Shown one piece after another: positions 27,880 through 36,814 of a stretch of DNA of 64,000 nt (position 1 is the stretch's first letter; each line of letters starts with the position of its first letter). The stretch is from Psychrobacter maritimus (GTDB taxonomy: Bacteria > Pseudomonadota > Gammaproteobacteria > Pseudomonadales > Moraxellaceae): contig NZ_CAJHAJ010000003.1 in assembly GCF_904846345.1 (NCBI RefSeq), forward strand, positions 248,001 to 312,000, read 5' to 3'. A program made the position numbers and the translations under genes. Below the pieces are notes generated by a model. It saw only the letters and a program-made list of their open reading frames with translations. It ran no database searches and had not been told where the DNA came from.

Positions 27880-27995
27880 GGCTTGTCCTCATTTAGATGA
27901 TTATTTAGATAACTATTGATTGATTTGAGGATGTGCCCTCATTATTAGCAATCATTATCTTTAGATAATAAGTCACTTACAAAAACAACAGCCAT

Positions 27996-28024
27996 AAAAA
28001 AACCCCCATCAAAGTGATGAGGGT
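27996..28024 (-). terminator. Intrinsic terminator of tRNA-Asn
   Basis: On the minus strand a 9-bp stem with one G-T pair is followed by seven T (27996-28001 read in reverse). It lies 57 bases after the tRNA 3' end. Confidence 0.8.
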
Positions 28025-28080
28025 CTTGGCAAATGCCATAATCGAATCAAAGATGACTCAAAAAATTTACTACTAAAATA

Positions 28081-28156
28081 TGGCTCTCCAACCTGGGCTC
28101 GAACCAGGGACACACGGATTAACAGTCCGTTGCTCTACCAACTGAGCTATTGGAGA
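28081..28156 (-). tRNA. tRNA-Asn (GUU)
   Basis: The 76-base minus-strand sequence folds as a cloverleaf: acceptor TCTCCAA/TTGGAGA, D arm with AGTTGGTAGA, anticodon arm CGGACTGTTAATCCG with anticodon GTT, T arm with GGTTCGAGCC, and an encoded CCA end (28083-28081). Confidence 0.96.
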
Positions 28157-28515
28157 ATAAGCGGTAAGTGTTTAATGGCTTACTGCGAGCTTAGAAAGTC
28201 TCTAACGAGTTCTTGCTAAGTGGGGCGTATTCTAGCAAAGATAAAAAATACGTCAAGCTTTTTTTGCTTATTTAGCAAATATTGTCCTTTTACTTGCTAG
28301 ATAAGCCCTTTTATAAGGGTTTTAGCTAAAAATTGGCAATTGAGATATCGATAAAAGCTATATGCCTATAAATAAACTAACAAGCCAATACTGTGATTAA
28401 TCATTAACTGTTTATAAATAATTTTATCTAATAGGCATTTATTTGCGATTTATCAGAGGCTGCTGTATAACGGACATTCAAAATAGATAGGTCTCTGATA
28501 ACGGTAAGGAATATT

Positions 28516-29058
28516 ATGTCGCAATACAATACCAGCTCCACTGCCAAAAGCGCCCCTTTAAACCATGAATTGTATATGTCGGTACTGATGACGCCAGATA
28601 TGGCAAACTTTATAGGCAATGTGCATGGTGGTGATTTACTCAAAATGCTTGATCAAGTCGCTTATGCTTGCGCCAGTCGCTATAGTGGTAGTTACGTTGT
28701 GACGCTATCGGTCGATCAAGTGATGTTTCGTGAGCCTATTTATGTCGGTGAGCTGGTTACCTTTGCGGCAAGTGTCAACTATGTCGGTAGAACTTCCATG
28801 GAAGTGGGTATTCGTGTGGAAGCAGAAGACGTGCGCGCCCGTACAATTCGCCATACCAATAGCTGCTATTTTACCATGGTGGCGATTGATGATAACGGTA
28901 AGCCAACGCCAGTCCCTGCGCTTGAGATTAAGAATGAGATGCAGCAATGTCGTTTTGATGCCGGCTTAGCGCGTAAAAACTTGCGTATGGAAGTCTCGCA
29001 TCGTCCTAGCTGCGATATTAATAAGATGATTGGTGATAATTCAGATAGTAAGAGCTAA
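28516..29058 (+). CDS. Acyl-CoA thioesterase, hotdog fold (YciA type)
   Basis: The 180-residue protein has TPDMANFIGNVHGGDLLKMLDQVA, in which the HGG and Asp are the hotdog catalytic region, then VTLSVDQVMFREPIYVGELVTF. This fits the acyl-CoA thioester hydrolase family that frees CoA from fatty acyl-CoA. The C-terminal 35 residues extend past the domain. AAGGAATATT precedes the ATG. It stands alone, with 300-base gaps on either side that show nothing else recognisable beyond the tRNA. Confidence 0.88.
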   Translation: MSQYNTSSTAKSAPLNHELYMSVLMTPDMANFIGNVHGGDLLKMLDQVAYACASRYSGSYVVTLSVDQVMFREPIYVGELVTFAASVNYVGRTSMEVGIRVEAEDVRARTIRHTNSCYFTMVAIDDNGKPTPVPALEIKNEMQQCRFDAGLARKNLRMEVSHRPSCDINKMIGDNSDSKS

Positions 29059-29360
29059 ACTCTAATCACATGACGGACAAACCATGTCATCGAAAATGTA
29101 TGATAGGCGAGTTTTCTTAGCATCGCCATATCCAGTAGAGTGCTCCTAAAATGGGACGCTCCCAAACCTTTAAAGCTATTAAGACCATCAATACTTAAAC
29201 AAAGTCTCACGAAAACCTTACTGACCAAGGCTAGGTTTTTGGTTAAATTTAATGGTAAACAAGGCAGGTAAATAAACAGTTAAAAACCATTCATACTTAT
29301 GGTTCGACTGTGTTATTTGACTGTTTTAACCCATTACATAGACCATTGACCGAGACTCAT

Positions 29361-30449
29361 ATGAGTTCAAAACCTGCGAAGTCATCAGAATCCCATTCTC
29401 CAGAGCCATCAATACCGCAAGCTGGTCGTGCGCGCGGCGTTGATAGCGTGCCCTTTGATACTACAAGCACTTCCTCCTATTCTGCAACCAATGCTGATAA
29501 AAAAGAGGAAGACAAAAAATCTTCCTCATTACTCACTGTGCTGATTGCGGTTGGGGCAAATCTGATTATTGCGATTGCTAAAACGGTTGCGGCATTCATG
29601 ACTGGTTCAGCTTCTATGATAGCGGAGTCGGCGCATTCGTGGGCAGATGCAGGCAATGGCACGTTGCTGATTGTGGCCGAGAAAAAAGCGGTTAAGCCTG
29701 CCGATAGGAGCCATCCATTAGGCTATGGTAAAGAGGCGTATGTGTGGTCGATGATTGCTGCCTTTGGCGTTTTTATGGCAGGTTCTATTGTGTCCATTTA
29801 TACCGGTATTACCGAATGGAACGCGCCCGAGACCGAAACCAACTATACCATCGGCTTTATTATCTTAGCAGTGGCTTTTGTGCTAGAAGGATTCTCGCTG
29901 ACGCAAGCTTATTTGCAAAGTAAAAAGCATGGCAAGGCCATCAATGTTAGCGCCCTTGGTTATGTTGTTGATACCTCGAACCCAACATTGCGCGGTGTCT
30001 TCTTTGAGGATTTAGCCGCGGTTATTGGTTTAGTGGTCGCGGCAGCGGCGATGGGTATGCATGCGTATACGGGACAGCCTTTTTGGGATGCGCTTGGGTC
30101 GATTGTGGTTGGTATCTTATTGGGCATGGTCGCCATCTTTTTGATCAATCGTAATCGCGACTTTTTGGTTGGCTATAAAGTCTCAGAAACAATGCATAAC
30201 TACATATTAACTGAGCTATTAAATCATCCCGATATCGATAGCGTCTCTTATTTACACTTAGAATGGGTTGGACCCAAAAAAATATTTATGGTCGCCGCAG
30301 TAGACATCGCCGGTAACCAAAAAGAGCAGGAAATCGCGCAAAAATTTGAAGATATTGAAAATCAGTTCCGTGCCAAGCCGTTATTTCAAGAAGCTATTAT
30401 AACGTTGTCAGTGCCTAATGCTGAGATTTTACGCTTACCAAATAGCTGA
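29361..30449 (+). CDS. Cation diffusion facilitator (CDF) metal transporter
   Basis: The 362-residue protein has a disordered Ser/Pro-rich N-terminus (to about residue 55), then a CDF membrane domain with SASMIAESAHSWADAGN (HxxxD site) and HPLGYGKEAYVW. The matching site in the fifth helix reads FFEDLAAV, so the usual His is Phe or Glu-shifted. This is a trait of the ZnT9-like CDF branch and may change metal choice. The C-terminal soluble domain is present (LHLEWVGPKKIFMVAAVDI). The frame opens with a GTG at 29310, but the ATG at 29361 is the better start. The preceding gap (29059-29360) holds no other feature. Confidence 0.88.
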   Translation: MSSKPAKSSESHSPEPSIPQAGRARGVDSVPFDTTSTSSYSATNADKKEEDKKSSSLLTVLIAVGANLIIAIAKTVAAFMTGSASMIAESAHSWADAGNGTLLIVAEKKAVKPADRSHPLGYGKEAYVWSMIAAFGVFMAGSIVSIYTGITEWNAPETETNYTIGFIILAVAFVLEGFSLTQAYLQSKKHGKAINVSALGYVVDTSNPTLRGVFFEDLAAVIGLVVAAAAMGMHAYTGQPFWDALGSIVVGILLGMVAIFLINRNRDFLVGYKVSETMHNYILTELLNHPDIDSVSYLHLEWVGPKKIFMVAAVDIAGNQKEQEIAQKFEDIENQFRAKPLFQEAIITLSVPNAEILRLPNS

Positions 30450-30555
30450 TACTGTTTAAAGCGTTCATTTGCTCACTGAACATTAATAATTGAAAACTGA
30501 TAGCCATAATATTTAAAAAATATAATACCGAAAACTATAATAATGAGAGCTTAAT

Positions 30556-31245
30556 ATGAAACGTTTTAATAACGCTACGATAAAAAAATCACGCCAGCGT
30601 ACTACCATTATAAATCCGTTACTTAGCTTGGTTGTGGTAACGCTGATGTCAGCTCCTATCGCAAATGCCAATGCAGAATTGATTATCCATAGCGAGCCCA
30701 ATACAGTTAATAAGGACGTCAATAAGATTGCCAATCAGCATAATAATAAACAAGCACCGACCGATGTATCTATCATTAAGCTGATGCAAGTGATGCATAT
30801 TGACGAGCAAATCGAATCTATCGTCAACGGCCAACAGGCGGCTATCGATGCCATCAATATGCAAACGCAAAATCAGGTCCAAAAGGGCAGCCAGCAGATA
30901 AATGATAAGTCGGTAAACAAGCGTCAACGTCAGCTACAAGAGCAAATCCAAAGTGTTTTAGGTCAATATGCGAAGATTATGAGTAATGGAATAGGCGATG
31001 CGACAGACGCGCAAACCTTGACCCAAGCTTATATCAGCGCAGCGAAGACTTACTATACGCAAGCGGAAGTTGATGCCCAAATTAAATTTTACGACACTGA
31101 AATGGGTCAAAGTATCCTTGCCAAGCAACCACAAATTACCGCTGCCTTTTTACAGCAATCATTGCCTGAAGATACCAGTGCAACCGAAGCACAACTAGGC
31201 GAGCTGTTGCCGCAAATGAAGCAGATTATTAAAGGTATTTTTTAA
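30556..31245 (+). CDS. DUF2059 domain secreted protein
   Basis: The 229-residue protein has a signal peptide ending near NANAELI, a helical middle region with repeated Gln, and a C-terminal DUF2059 domain (about 150-210, AKTYYTQAEVDAQIKFYDTEMGQSI). DUF2059 proteins are usually periplasmic with unknown roles. GAGAGC lies before the ATG. A terminator follows at 31320. Confidence 0.82.
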   Translation: MKRFNNATIKKSRQRTTIINPLLSLVVVTLMSAPIANANAELIIHSEPNTVNKDVNKIANQHNNKQAPTDVSIIKLMQVMHIDEQIESIVNGQQAAIDAINMQTQNQVQKGSQQINDKSVNKRQRQLQEQIQSVLGQYAKIMSNGIGDATDAQTLTQAYISAAKTYYTQAEVDAQIKFYDTEMGQSILAKQPQITAAFLQQSLPEDTSATEAQLGELLPQMKQIIKGIF

Positions 31246-31319
31246 ACCTGTTATTTTCAAATCTGAGTTAAACGTACCGCTTTTATATTAAATGACTGTA
31301 TAAAACTAGCACACATAAA

Positions 31320-31344
31320 AAAGGTCACTCTTAAAGTGACCTTT
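31320..31344. terminator. Bidirectional intrinsic terminator
   Basis: A 10-bp perfect stem (31320-31329 with 31335-31344) with A and T flanks lies between two converging genes and can serve both. Confidence 0.85.
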
Positions 31345-31388
31345 CTATTTCTATAATTTATATAATATTTCATTTTTCTATAAAATGC

Positions 31389-31871
31389 TTATTTCTTTGG
31401 CGCATTGGCACCGATAAACCAAGCATCTTTATCGACAATACGGCTAACCTCAGTCAATAAGTCGGCGGTATCCTCATCGCCCGCATCGCTAGCAACATCA
31501 ATCCCTTCGCGCAATGAAGCGGCAATGGTTTTATAGCGGTTGGTAAGCTCGCGCACATGCTCATCCACTGCTGTAATATCAGTCGGGTAAGTCTCTAAAA
31601 TAGAGTCCTCAACGACACGCTTAGAGATACCATTGGCTTTACCACCAAGGATAACAATGCGTTCAGCAACCGTATCATAAGCTTCTGTTAAGCGCTCATA
31701 AGTGTCATCTAATAGCTGATGCACCCCGATAAAGCCAGTACCTTGCAAGTTCCAATGGCACTGTTTGCTATCCATACTTAGGTCAATTAAGTTTGCCAAA
31801 TTGGCATTCAATAAATCGACCATTTTTTTAGCTGTTTTGTCATCGATACCACTTGCGTAACGTTCTCTCAT
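31389..31871 (-). CDS. dps: DNA-protecting ferritin-like protein Dps
   Basis: Dps forms a 12-subunit shell that oxidises and stores iron and shields DNA in stress. The protein has the ferroxidase residues in SKQCHWNLQG (His) and GVHQLLDDTYERL (His, Asp). The ATG at 31871 (160 residues) is preferred over the one at 31883 because GGAG lies 6 bases before it and actually overlaps the upstream ATG. The gene is monocistronic. Confidence 0.93.
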   Translation of the reverse strand: MRERYASGIDDKTAKKMVDLLNANLANLIDLSMDSKQCHWNLQGTGFIGVHQLLDDTYERLTEAYDTVAERIVILGGKANGISKRVVEDSILETYPTDITAVDEHVRELTNRYKTIAASLREGIDVASDAGDEDTADLLTEVSRIVDKDAWFIGANAPKK

Positions 31872-32408
31872 GTTTTTCTCCATTGTATTATTTTACTGAA
31901 TTTATATCGTTAGTAGATAAGCCGTTAATGAATAAATTGTTATTAATATTTTTCTAAATGGCTATTCATTAAATGCTGACTAGCCAATTTAATACTTACT
32001 AATCGTATTGCTGCTTAATTGCTGCTACTTACTTAATTCACTACCGATGATAGCAGCTTAAATTCGCTATAGAACCCTTGCGCGTTAGGCTTTATTGAGT
32101 GGTCGTGTAATGAGTTTGTTAATCGTGAAAAGCTTTGTAAATTTAGCCGTCGCTCTGTGCGTTTTTTATAAATAAAGCATACTTATAGTGCAGGCAGTAT
32201 TCTAGGAATAATCAGCTTAATGCTTCTGTCTTGGACGTTATTTGCTTATTTACACTGGGCTGACTTGACTCTTCACTTTGGCTTTTAGATAGCATGACCG
32301 TTAAAGGATAAACCCAGATATTATCCTTTAAAAACTGTAGTTTAGACCCCATATTGTTATAAACCTAAGCTCTTATAAGCTTTTATAAAAATCAGGAAGA
32401 AAACCATT
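31872..32408. other. Gap between dps and uvrB
   Basis: This 537-base gap must hold the divergent promoters. The only structure seen is the inverted repeat at 32301-32331. No LexA-type box or small gene could be supported. Confidence 0.5.
32301..32331. promoter_or_regulatory. Inverted repeat upstream of uvrB
   Basis: Eleven-base arms TTAAAGGATAA (32301-32311) and TTATCCTTTAA (32321-32331) pair perfectly over a 9-base spacer, 78 bases before the uvrB start. There is no T run, so it is an operator or leader hairpin rather than a terminator. Confidence 0.4.
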
Positions 32409-34520
32409 ATGCGAATGCCTGAACCGCGCTCGTCGCGTCAGTTAAACCAATTGGCCACTCAGCTCCAAGGCGAAGCTGAAATTAGTGGTGTCAATGCGTC
32501 TGGGACGCAAATATCGAGCCGCGCCTTTGAGATGGTCACCGAATTTGAGCCAGCAGGCGACCAACCGCAAGCAATTGAAAAGTTAGTCAAAGGTATTAAT
32601 TCTGGCATGGATGAGCAGCTATTACTCGGTGTGACGGGTTCTGGTAAGACGTATACCATGGCAAAGGTCATCTCGGAATGCCAACGTCCAACCATTATTA
32701 TGGCGCACAATAAAACGCTTGCCGCGCAGCTTTATGGTGAGTTTAAAGCGTTCTTTCCAAATAACGCGGTCGAGTATTTTGTCAGCTATTATGACTATTA
32801 TCAGCCAGAAGCTTATGTCGCCGCTAGTGATACCTTTATCGAAAAAGACAGCGCCATCAACGACCATATTGACCAAATGCGTCTGTCAGCCACGCGTGCT
32901 TTATTAGAGCGTCGTGATGCGATCATCGTCGCGTCGGTATCGTGCATCTATGGCTTGGGTGACCCGGAAAGTTATCTAAAAATGCTGCTGCATGTCGTCG
33001 TTGGCGATAAAATCGATCGTACTGCTACGATTAAGCGCTTGGTTGAAATGCAATATACGCGCAACGAGCTGGACTTTGGGCGTGGTACATATCGCTTGCG
33101 CGGTGAGCTGTTGGATATCTATCCTGCTGAGTCTGAGCAGCTGGCGGTACGTGTGCATTTGTTTGATGATGAAGTGGAGAAAATCACTTGGTTTGACCCT
33201 TTAACGGGCAAAACTGTGCGTAGCGTGCCGCGTATTACCATTTATCCAAAATCGCATTATGTGACCCCGCGTAATAAACTGGAAGCGGCCAGCCATACGA
33301 TTCGCGCCGAGCTTGAACCGCGTCTTGAGTATTTCCGTGAAAATAATAAGTTGGTTGAAGCGCAGCGTCTGAAAGAGCGTACCCAGTATGATCTTGAGAT
33401 GATTCAGCAGCTTGGCTACTGTAATGGTATCGAAAACTACTCGCAGCATCTCTCTGGTCGTCCATCGGGGGAAGCGCCGCCGACGTTGTTTGATTATATT
33501 CCAGAAGATGCACTGTTGTTTCTCGATGAGTCGCATGTGACGGTATCGCAAATCGGTGCGATGTATAAAGGCGATAGGTCGCGTAAAGAAAACCTTGTCA
33601 ATTACGGTTTCCGTTTACCAAGTGCGATGAACAACCGCCCGATGAAGTTTGAAGAGTGGGAACGTATTAAGCCCAAAACCATTTATGTCAGTGCCACGCC
33701 GGCACAATATGAGCTTGAGCATAGCGAGCAGGTGGTTGAGCAAGTCGTGCGTCCAACCGGTTTGATTGACCCTGAGATTGAGATTCGTCCGGTATTGACC
33801 CAAGTTGATGATGTGCTATCAGAGATTACCAAACGCCGTGAAAAAGACGAGCGCGTATTGATTACCACTTTGACCAAGCGTATGTCAGAGGATTTGACCA
33901 GTTATCTAAAAGAGTACGATGTCAAAGTCGCTTATTTGCACTCGGATATTGATACGGTTGAGCGTATGCAGATTATTCATGAGCTGCGTACTGGCGTCCA
34001 TGATGTGCTGGTTGGTATTAACCTCTTACGTGAAGGGCTTGATATGCCAGAGGTGTCGTTAGTGGCGATATTTGACGCGGATAAGGAAGGCTTTTTGCGT
34101 TCTGAGCGTGCGCTGATTCAGACTATCGGTCGTGCGGCGCGTCATATTAATGGCAAGGCTATTCTCTACGCTGATCGCATCACACCCAGTATGGAGCGGG
34201 CGATTGAAGAAACCGACCGTCGCCGCGAAAAACAAGTCGCCTTTAATCTTGAGCATAACATTACGCCAAAAGGTGCGCGCCGTAGTATCACCGATAAAAT
34301 CGATACGGGCGAAGATCAGAATGCCAATGACAATCAGGTGATTCCTATCAAGAGCAATCTACCTGATGTTGATATCAGTATTTTACGTAGCCCTGATTTG
34401 CTCGCCAAAGAAATCAAACGCCTCGAGAAGCAGATGCAGCAAATGTCACGGGATTTAAAATTTGAAGAAGCGGCAAAAACGCGTGATAAAGTTTTGGAGT
34501 TAAAAGCGCATTTAATCTAA
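32409..34520 (+). CDS. uvrB: Excinuclease ABC subunit UvrB
   Basis: UvrB is the helicase-like damage-verification subunit of nucleotide excision repair. The 703-residue protein has Walker [13 protein letters not shown], a beta-hairpin region [11 protein letters not shown], the DEAD-like LFLDESHVT, motif [11 protein letters not shown] and the C-terminal UVR domain ([22 protein letters not shown]). About 30 extra residues at the N-terminus precede the usual start and carry no motif. AGGAAG lies before the ATG. A terminator follows. Confidence 0.97.
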   Translation: MRMPEPRSSRQLNQLATQLQGEAEISGVNASGTQISSRAFEMVTEFEPAGDQPQAIEKLVKGINSGMDEQLLLGVTGSGKTYTMAKVISECQRPTIIMAHNKTLAAQLYGEFKAFFPNNAVEYFVSYYDYYQPEAYVAASDTFIEKDSAINDHIDQMRLSATRALLERRDAIIVASVSCIYGLGDPESYLKMLLHVVVGDKIDRTATIKRLVEMQYTRNELDFGRGTYRLRGELLDIYPAESEQLAVRVHLFDDEVEKITWFDPLTGKTVRSVPRITIYPKSHYVTPRNKLEAASHTIRAELEPRLEYFRENNKLVEAQRLKERTQYDLEMIQQLGYCNGIENYSQHLSGRPSGEAPPTLFDYIPEDALLFLDESHVTVSQIGAMYKGDRSRKENLVNYGFRLPSAMNNRPMKFEEWERIKPKTIYVSATPAQYELEHSEQVVEQVVRPTGLIDPEIEIRPVLTQVDDVLSEITKRREKDERVLITTLTKRMSEDLTSYLKEYDVKVAYLHSDIDTVERMQIIHELRTGVHDVLVGINLLREGLDMPEVSLVAIFDADKEGFLRSERALIQTIGRAARHINGKAILYADRITPSMERAIEETDRRREKQVAFNLEHNITPKGARRSITDKIDTGEDQNANDNQVIPIKSNLPDVDISILRSPDLLAKEIKRLEKQMQQMSRDLKFEEAAKTRDKVLELKAHLI

Positions 34521-34552
34521 TAGGTTCATTCCGACTGAATGTAAACGTAGAG

Positions 34553-34587
34553 AAGGTGAGTTGCATAGGTTGCAGCTCACCTTTTTT
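34553..34587 (+). terminator. Intrinsic terminator after uvrB
   Basis: An 8-bp stem (34553-34560 with 34576-34583), with an inner loop that can pair TGCA to TGCA, ends in six T. Confidence 0.85.
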
Positions 34588-34746
34588 ATATTTAACACTT
34601 AAACCAAGAAGGCTTTTACCTGTATATATTGATAACTAATAATTTGCCGTTAGATAACTTGTAATTATACCGAATGCCACTTAAGATGATATTAAGCAGC
34701 TGCATGCGCTTTATTACTCACGGACGACTTAGGCGGACTATCTATC

Positions 34747-35832
34747 ATGCATACAAGTACCCATAATAAAACCAATGAAATTAAAACCAATGAATTACTC
34801 AGATTAGACTTCAATGAAAACTCCTTAGGCATGTCAGACTCTGCCAAAGAAGCCATCCTCAATGCTTTAGGTGGTGCTGCTCGTTATCCCGATAAGCCGC
34901 GCGCTCAACTGCTGAGCAAAGTAGCCGAAATCAACGGCGTACCTGAAAAGCAGGTCTTATTGGGTAATGGTTCAATCGAGAGTATCAGGGCTGTCGTGCA
35001 AATGCTGTATGACAAAGCCTTAAAGACAGATAAAGGATTTCAGCTAGTCATCCCAGACCCAACCTTTGGCTGTGCAGAGTTGTATGCACACTCTCTAGGC
35101 GTGCCAGTGGTCAAAGTACCATTAACTCGCGATAACTATGATTTAGATTTTGACAACCTACAAAAAGCTACGGCTGAATTTGACGGTATGAGCCTGTTTT
35201 ATCTGTGCAATCCTAACAATCCAACGGCCATCATTACCGCGACGGATACGCTCAAAGCTTGGATAAAAAATGCACCAAAAAACCACTATTTCTTATTGGA
35301 TGAAGCCTACTTTGGGTATGTCACAGACCCAAGTTTTGAGAGTGGCGTTGAGTGGATAAAGCAAGGGCTATCAGATAATTTGATTGTCGTTCGTACCTTC
35401 TCAAAGCTATTTGGCCTTGCAGGTTTGCGCGTTGGCTACGCGATTGGACATCCGCAGATTATTGCAGAGATTGGGTCTTTAATGTCTACGGATAATATCA
35501 ATGTATCAGGTGCGGTTGCTGCAATCGCAACGCTCGAAGATGAGGCGTTTTTGGCGCACAGTTTGCAAACCACTAACCAAGCAAGGCAAATGATGGAGAC
35601 GGCACTCGATGAGCTAGGACTGCGTTATTTGCCCTCGCAGACCAATTTTATTTTTTATGAAGTAAAGGGTGATGTGCAAACATACATAGATAGAATGAAA
35701 GAGCATGGCATCGCGGTCGGTCGTGAGTTTCCTTCTATTCCAGGTTTTAACCGTATTACCCTTGGGACACCCGAAGAGATGACGGTCGTTATTGACACGT
35801 TGCAATTATTTCGGAAGCAAGGCTGGGTCTGA
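34747..35832 (+). CDS. PLP-dependent aminotransferase, histidinol-phosphate type
   Basis: The 361-residue class I/II aminotransferase has LDFNENSLGMS, GNGSIESI, FYLCNPNNPT and the PLP lysine in TFSKLFGLAGLRVGYA. The overall pattern fits the HisC family (histidinol-phosphate to imidazole acetol-phosphate), but stand-alone HisC-like enzymes can act on aromatic amino acids. No his genes are adjacent, so the substrate stays open. The N-terminal 17 residues contain a small Thr/Asn/Lys repeat. A terminator follows. Confidence 0.85.
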   Translation: MHTSTHNKTNEIKTNELLRLDFNENSLGMSDSAKEAILNALGGAARYPDKPRAQLLSKVAEINGVPEKQVLLGNGSIESIRAVVQMLYDKALKTDKGFQLVIPDPTFGCAELYAHSLGVPVVKVPLTRDNYDLDFDNLQKATAEFDGMSLFYLCNPNNPTAIITATDTLKAWIKNAPKNHYFLLDEAYFGYVTDPSFESGVEWIKQGLSDNLIVVRTFSKLFGLAGLRVGYAIGHPQIIAEIGSLMSTDNINVSGAVAAIATLEDEAFLAHSLQTTNQARQMMETALDELGLRYLPSQTNFIFYEVKGDVQTYIDRMKEHGIAVGREFPSIPGFNRITLGTPEEMTVVIDTLQLFRKQGWV

Positions 35833-35861
35833 GTAAGCTAAATCGTATGTTTTAATTCACC

Positions 35862-35899
35862 AAAAAGGAAAGCGGCTTAGACGGCAGCTTTCCTTTTTT
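35862..35899 (+). terminator. Intrinsic terminator after the aminotransferase gene
   Basis: A 7-bp GC-rich core (35867-35873 with 35887-35893), extended by A/T pairs, is followed by six T. Confidence 0.85.
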
Positions 35900-35904
35900 A
35901 TTTT

Positions 35905-35955
35905 TCTAATTTTGTTTTTCTCTAATTTTTTTTCTAATTTTTTTTCTAATGAATT
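35905..35955. repeat. T-rich tandem repeat
   Basis: The unit CTAATTTT plus a T run recurs four times with T-tract length changes. Apart from this and the terminator, the gap 35833-36212 shows no feature. Confidence 0.6.
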
Positions 35956-36212
35956 TTATATCCTGTCGCTAGAGTGAGCAGCATTTTTTACCAACAGCAA
36001 ACGCAGCTTTACATATCCGGTCTTAAAAAATAGCACTACCTCTTATAGTCTAAGTAAACAAAGCATGACCTATTAGCCAATTGGCTAAAAGACCAGTAAC
36101 TAAAAGCCAATTAACTAATAACTAAACTAAAGGTTAGTGAAAGTTAAAAAACTAGGTCTGCTAATGGATACTTCATCATAATTATAATTTTGTAAATGCT
36201 AGGGATATAGAA

Positions 36213-36596
36213 ATGTTCGATATAAAAGCGTTGTTAAAGCGCGAGGTAGAAAAAAAGCTTATTGATGTAGATGATTATATATTTATGCCTGAGCGCATAG
36301 AGATGGCACTCGAAGGTGGTAAATTAAACTGTGTGTTAAATAGTGATGGTCGCGTTGATGTTTTTTATACTAAGCAAGGGGTGACGGAAGTCAGTTCAGC
36401 GGCGCGTAAGCACCCTTATACGCCGTTTGAAAAGGAGTTAAGTCACGGGATATACGATGACATTATTCGTGATTTGGTTAAAGCGGTGAATAAAGTCCTA
36501 GACGGAAAATCCAAATACTTTCATCATAGAGTGTTGCCTATAAAGACGCCGCAACTGCCAACGTCAACCATTATTAAAGAGGATAGCTCTTTTTAA
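36213..36596 (+). CDS. Hypothetical protein, 127 residues
   Basis: I do not recognise this small soluble protein. It begins with a charged amphipathic segment (FDIKALLKREVEKKL), has a beta-like middle (LNCVLNSDGRVDVFYTKQG), and then a helix near residues 70-95 (KELSHGIYDDIIRDLVKAVNKVL). There is no signal peptide or membrane segment. It stands alone between two terminators, which supports a real gene, and codon use resembles its neighbours. Confidence 0.6.
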   Translation: MFDIKALLKREVEKKLIDVDDYIFMPERIEMALEGGKLNCVLNSDGRVDVFYTKQGVTEVSSAARKHPYTPFEKELSHGIYDDIIRDLVKAVNKVLDGKSKYFHHRVLPIKTPQLPTSTIIKEDSSF

Positions 36597-36684
36597 TTTA
36601 GCGGATTCTTAGTGGCTGTTTAGCGGCCATTTAGAGTTATGGCTTTATAAATGGTAAGTAAAATATATTCAGTTAGGCTTTTAT

Positions 36685-36722
36685 AAAAAGGGCGCGTTAT
36701 ATGCATATAACGCGCCCTTTTT
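36685..36722. terminator. 38-bp perfect palindrome, bidirectional terminator
   Basis: Every base from 36685 to 36722 pairs with its mirror across the centre at 36703/36704, including flanking A and T runs. It lies between two converging genes and fits a two-way terminator. Confidence 0.9.
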
Positions 36723-36814
36723 ATTGGGAATTTTCTTTATTAGGTGTTTTTTTAGTACACGCCATTACTATGAGCCATTATTATTTTAAATGGCAGATTT
36801 ATCTCGCTTCTATT

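Noticed and set aside
28081..28156. tRNA-Asn as an attachment site for the T6SS island
   Set aside because: No integrase gene is nearby and no duplicated tRNA 3' end was seen at the other border of the island.
33201..33551. Minus-strand ORF of 116 codons inside uvrB
   Set aside because: Shadow of uvrB; codon content and lack of motifs do not support a gene.
36685..36722. Possible integration or attachment site at the perfect palindrome
   Set aside because: No integrase, no duplicated half-site and convergent genes on both sides; terminator is the simpler reading.
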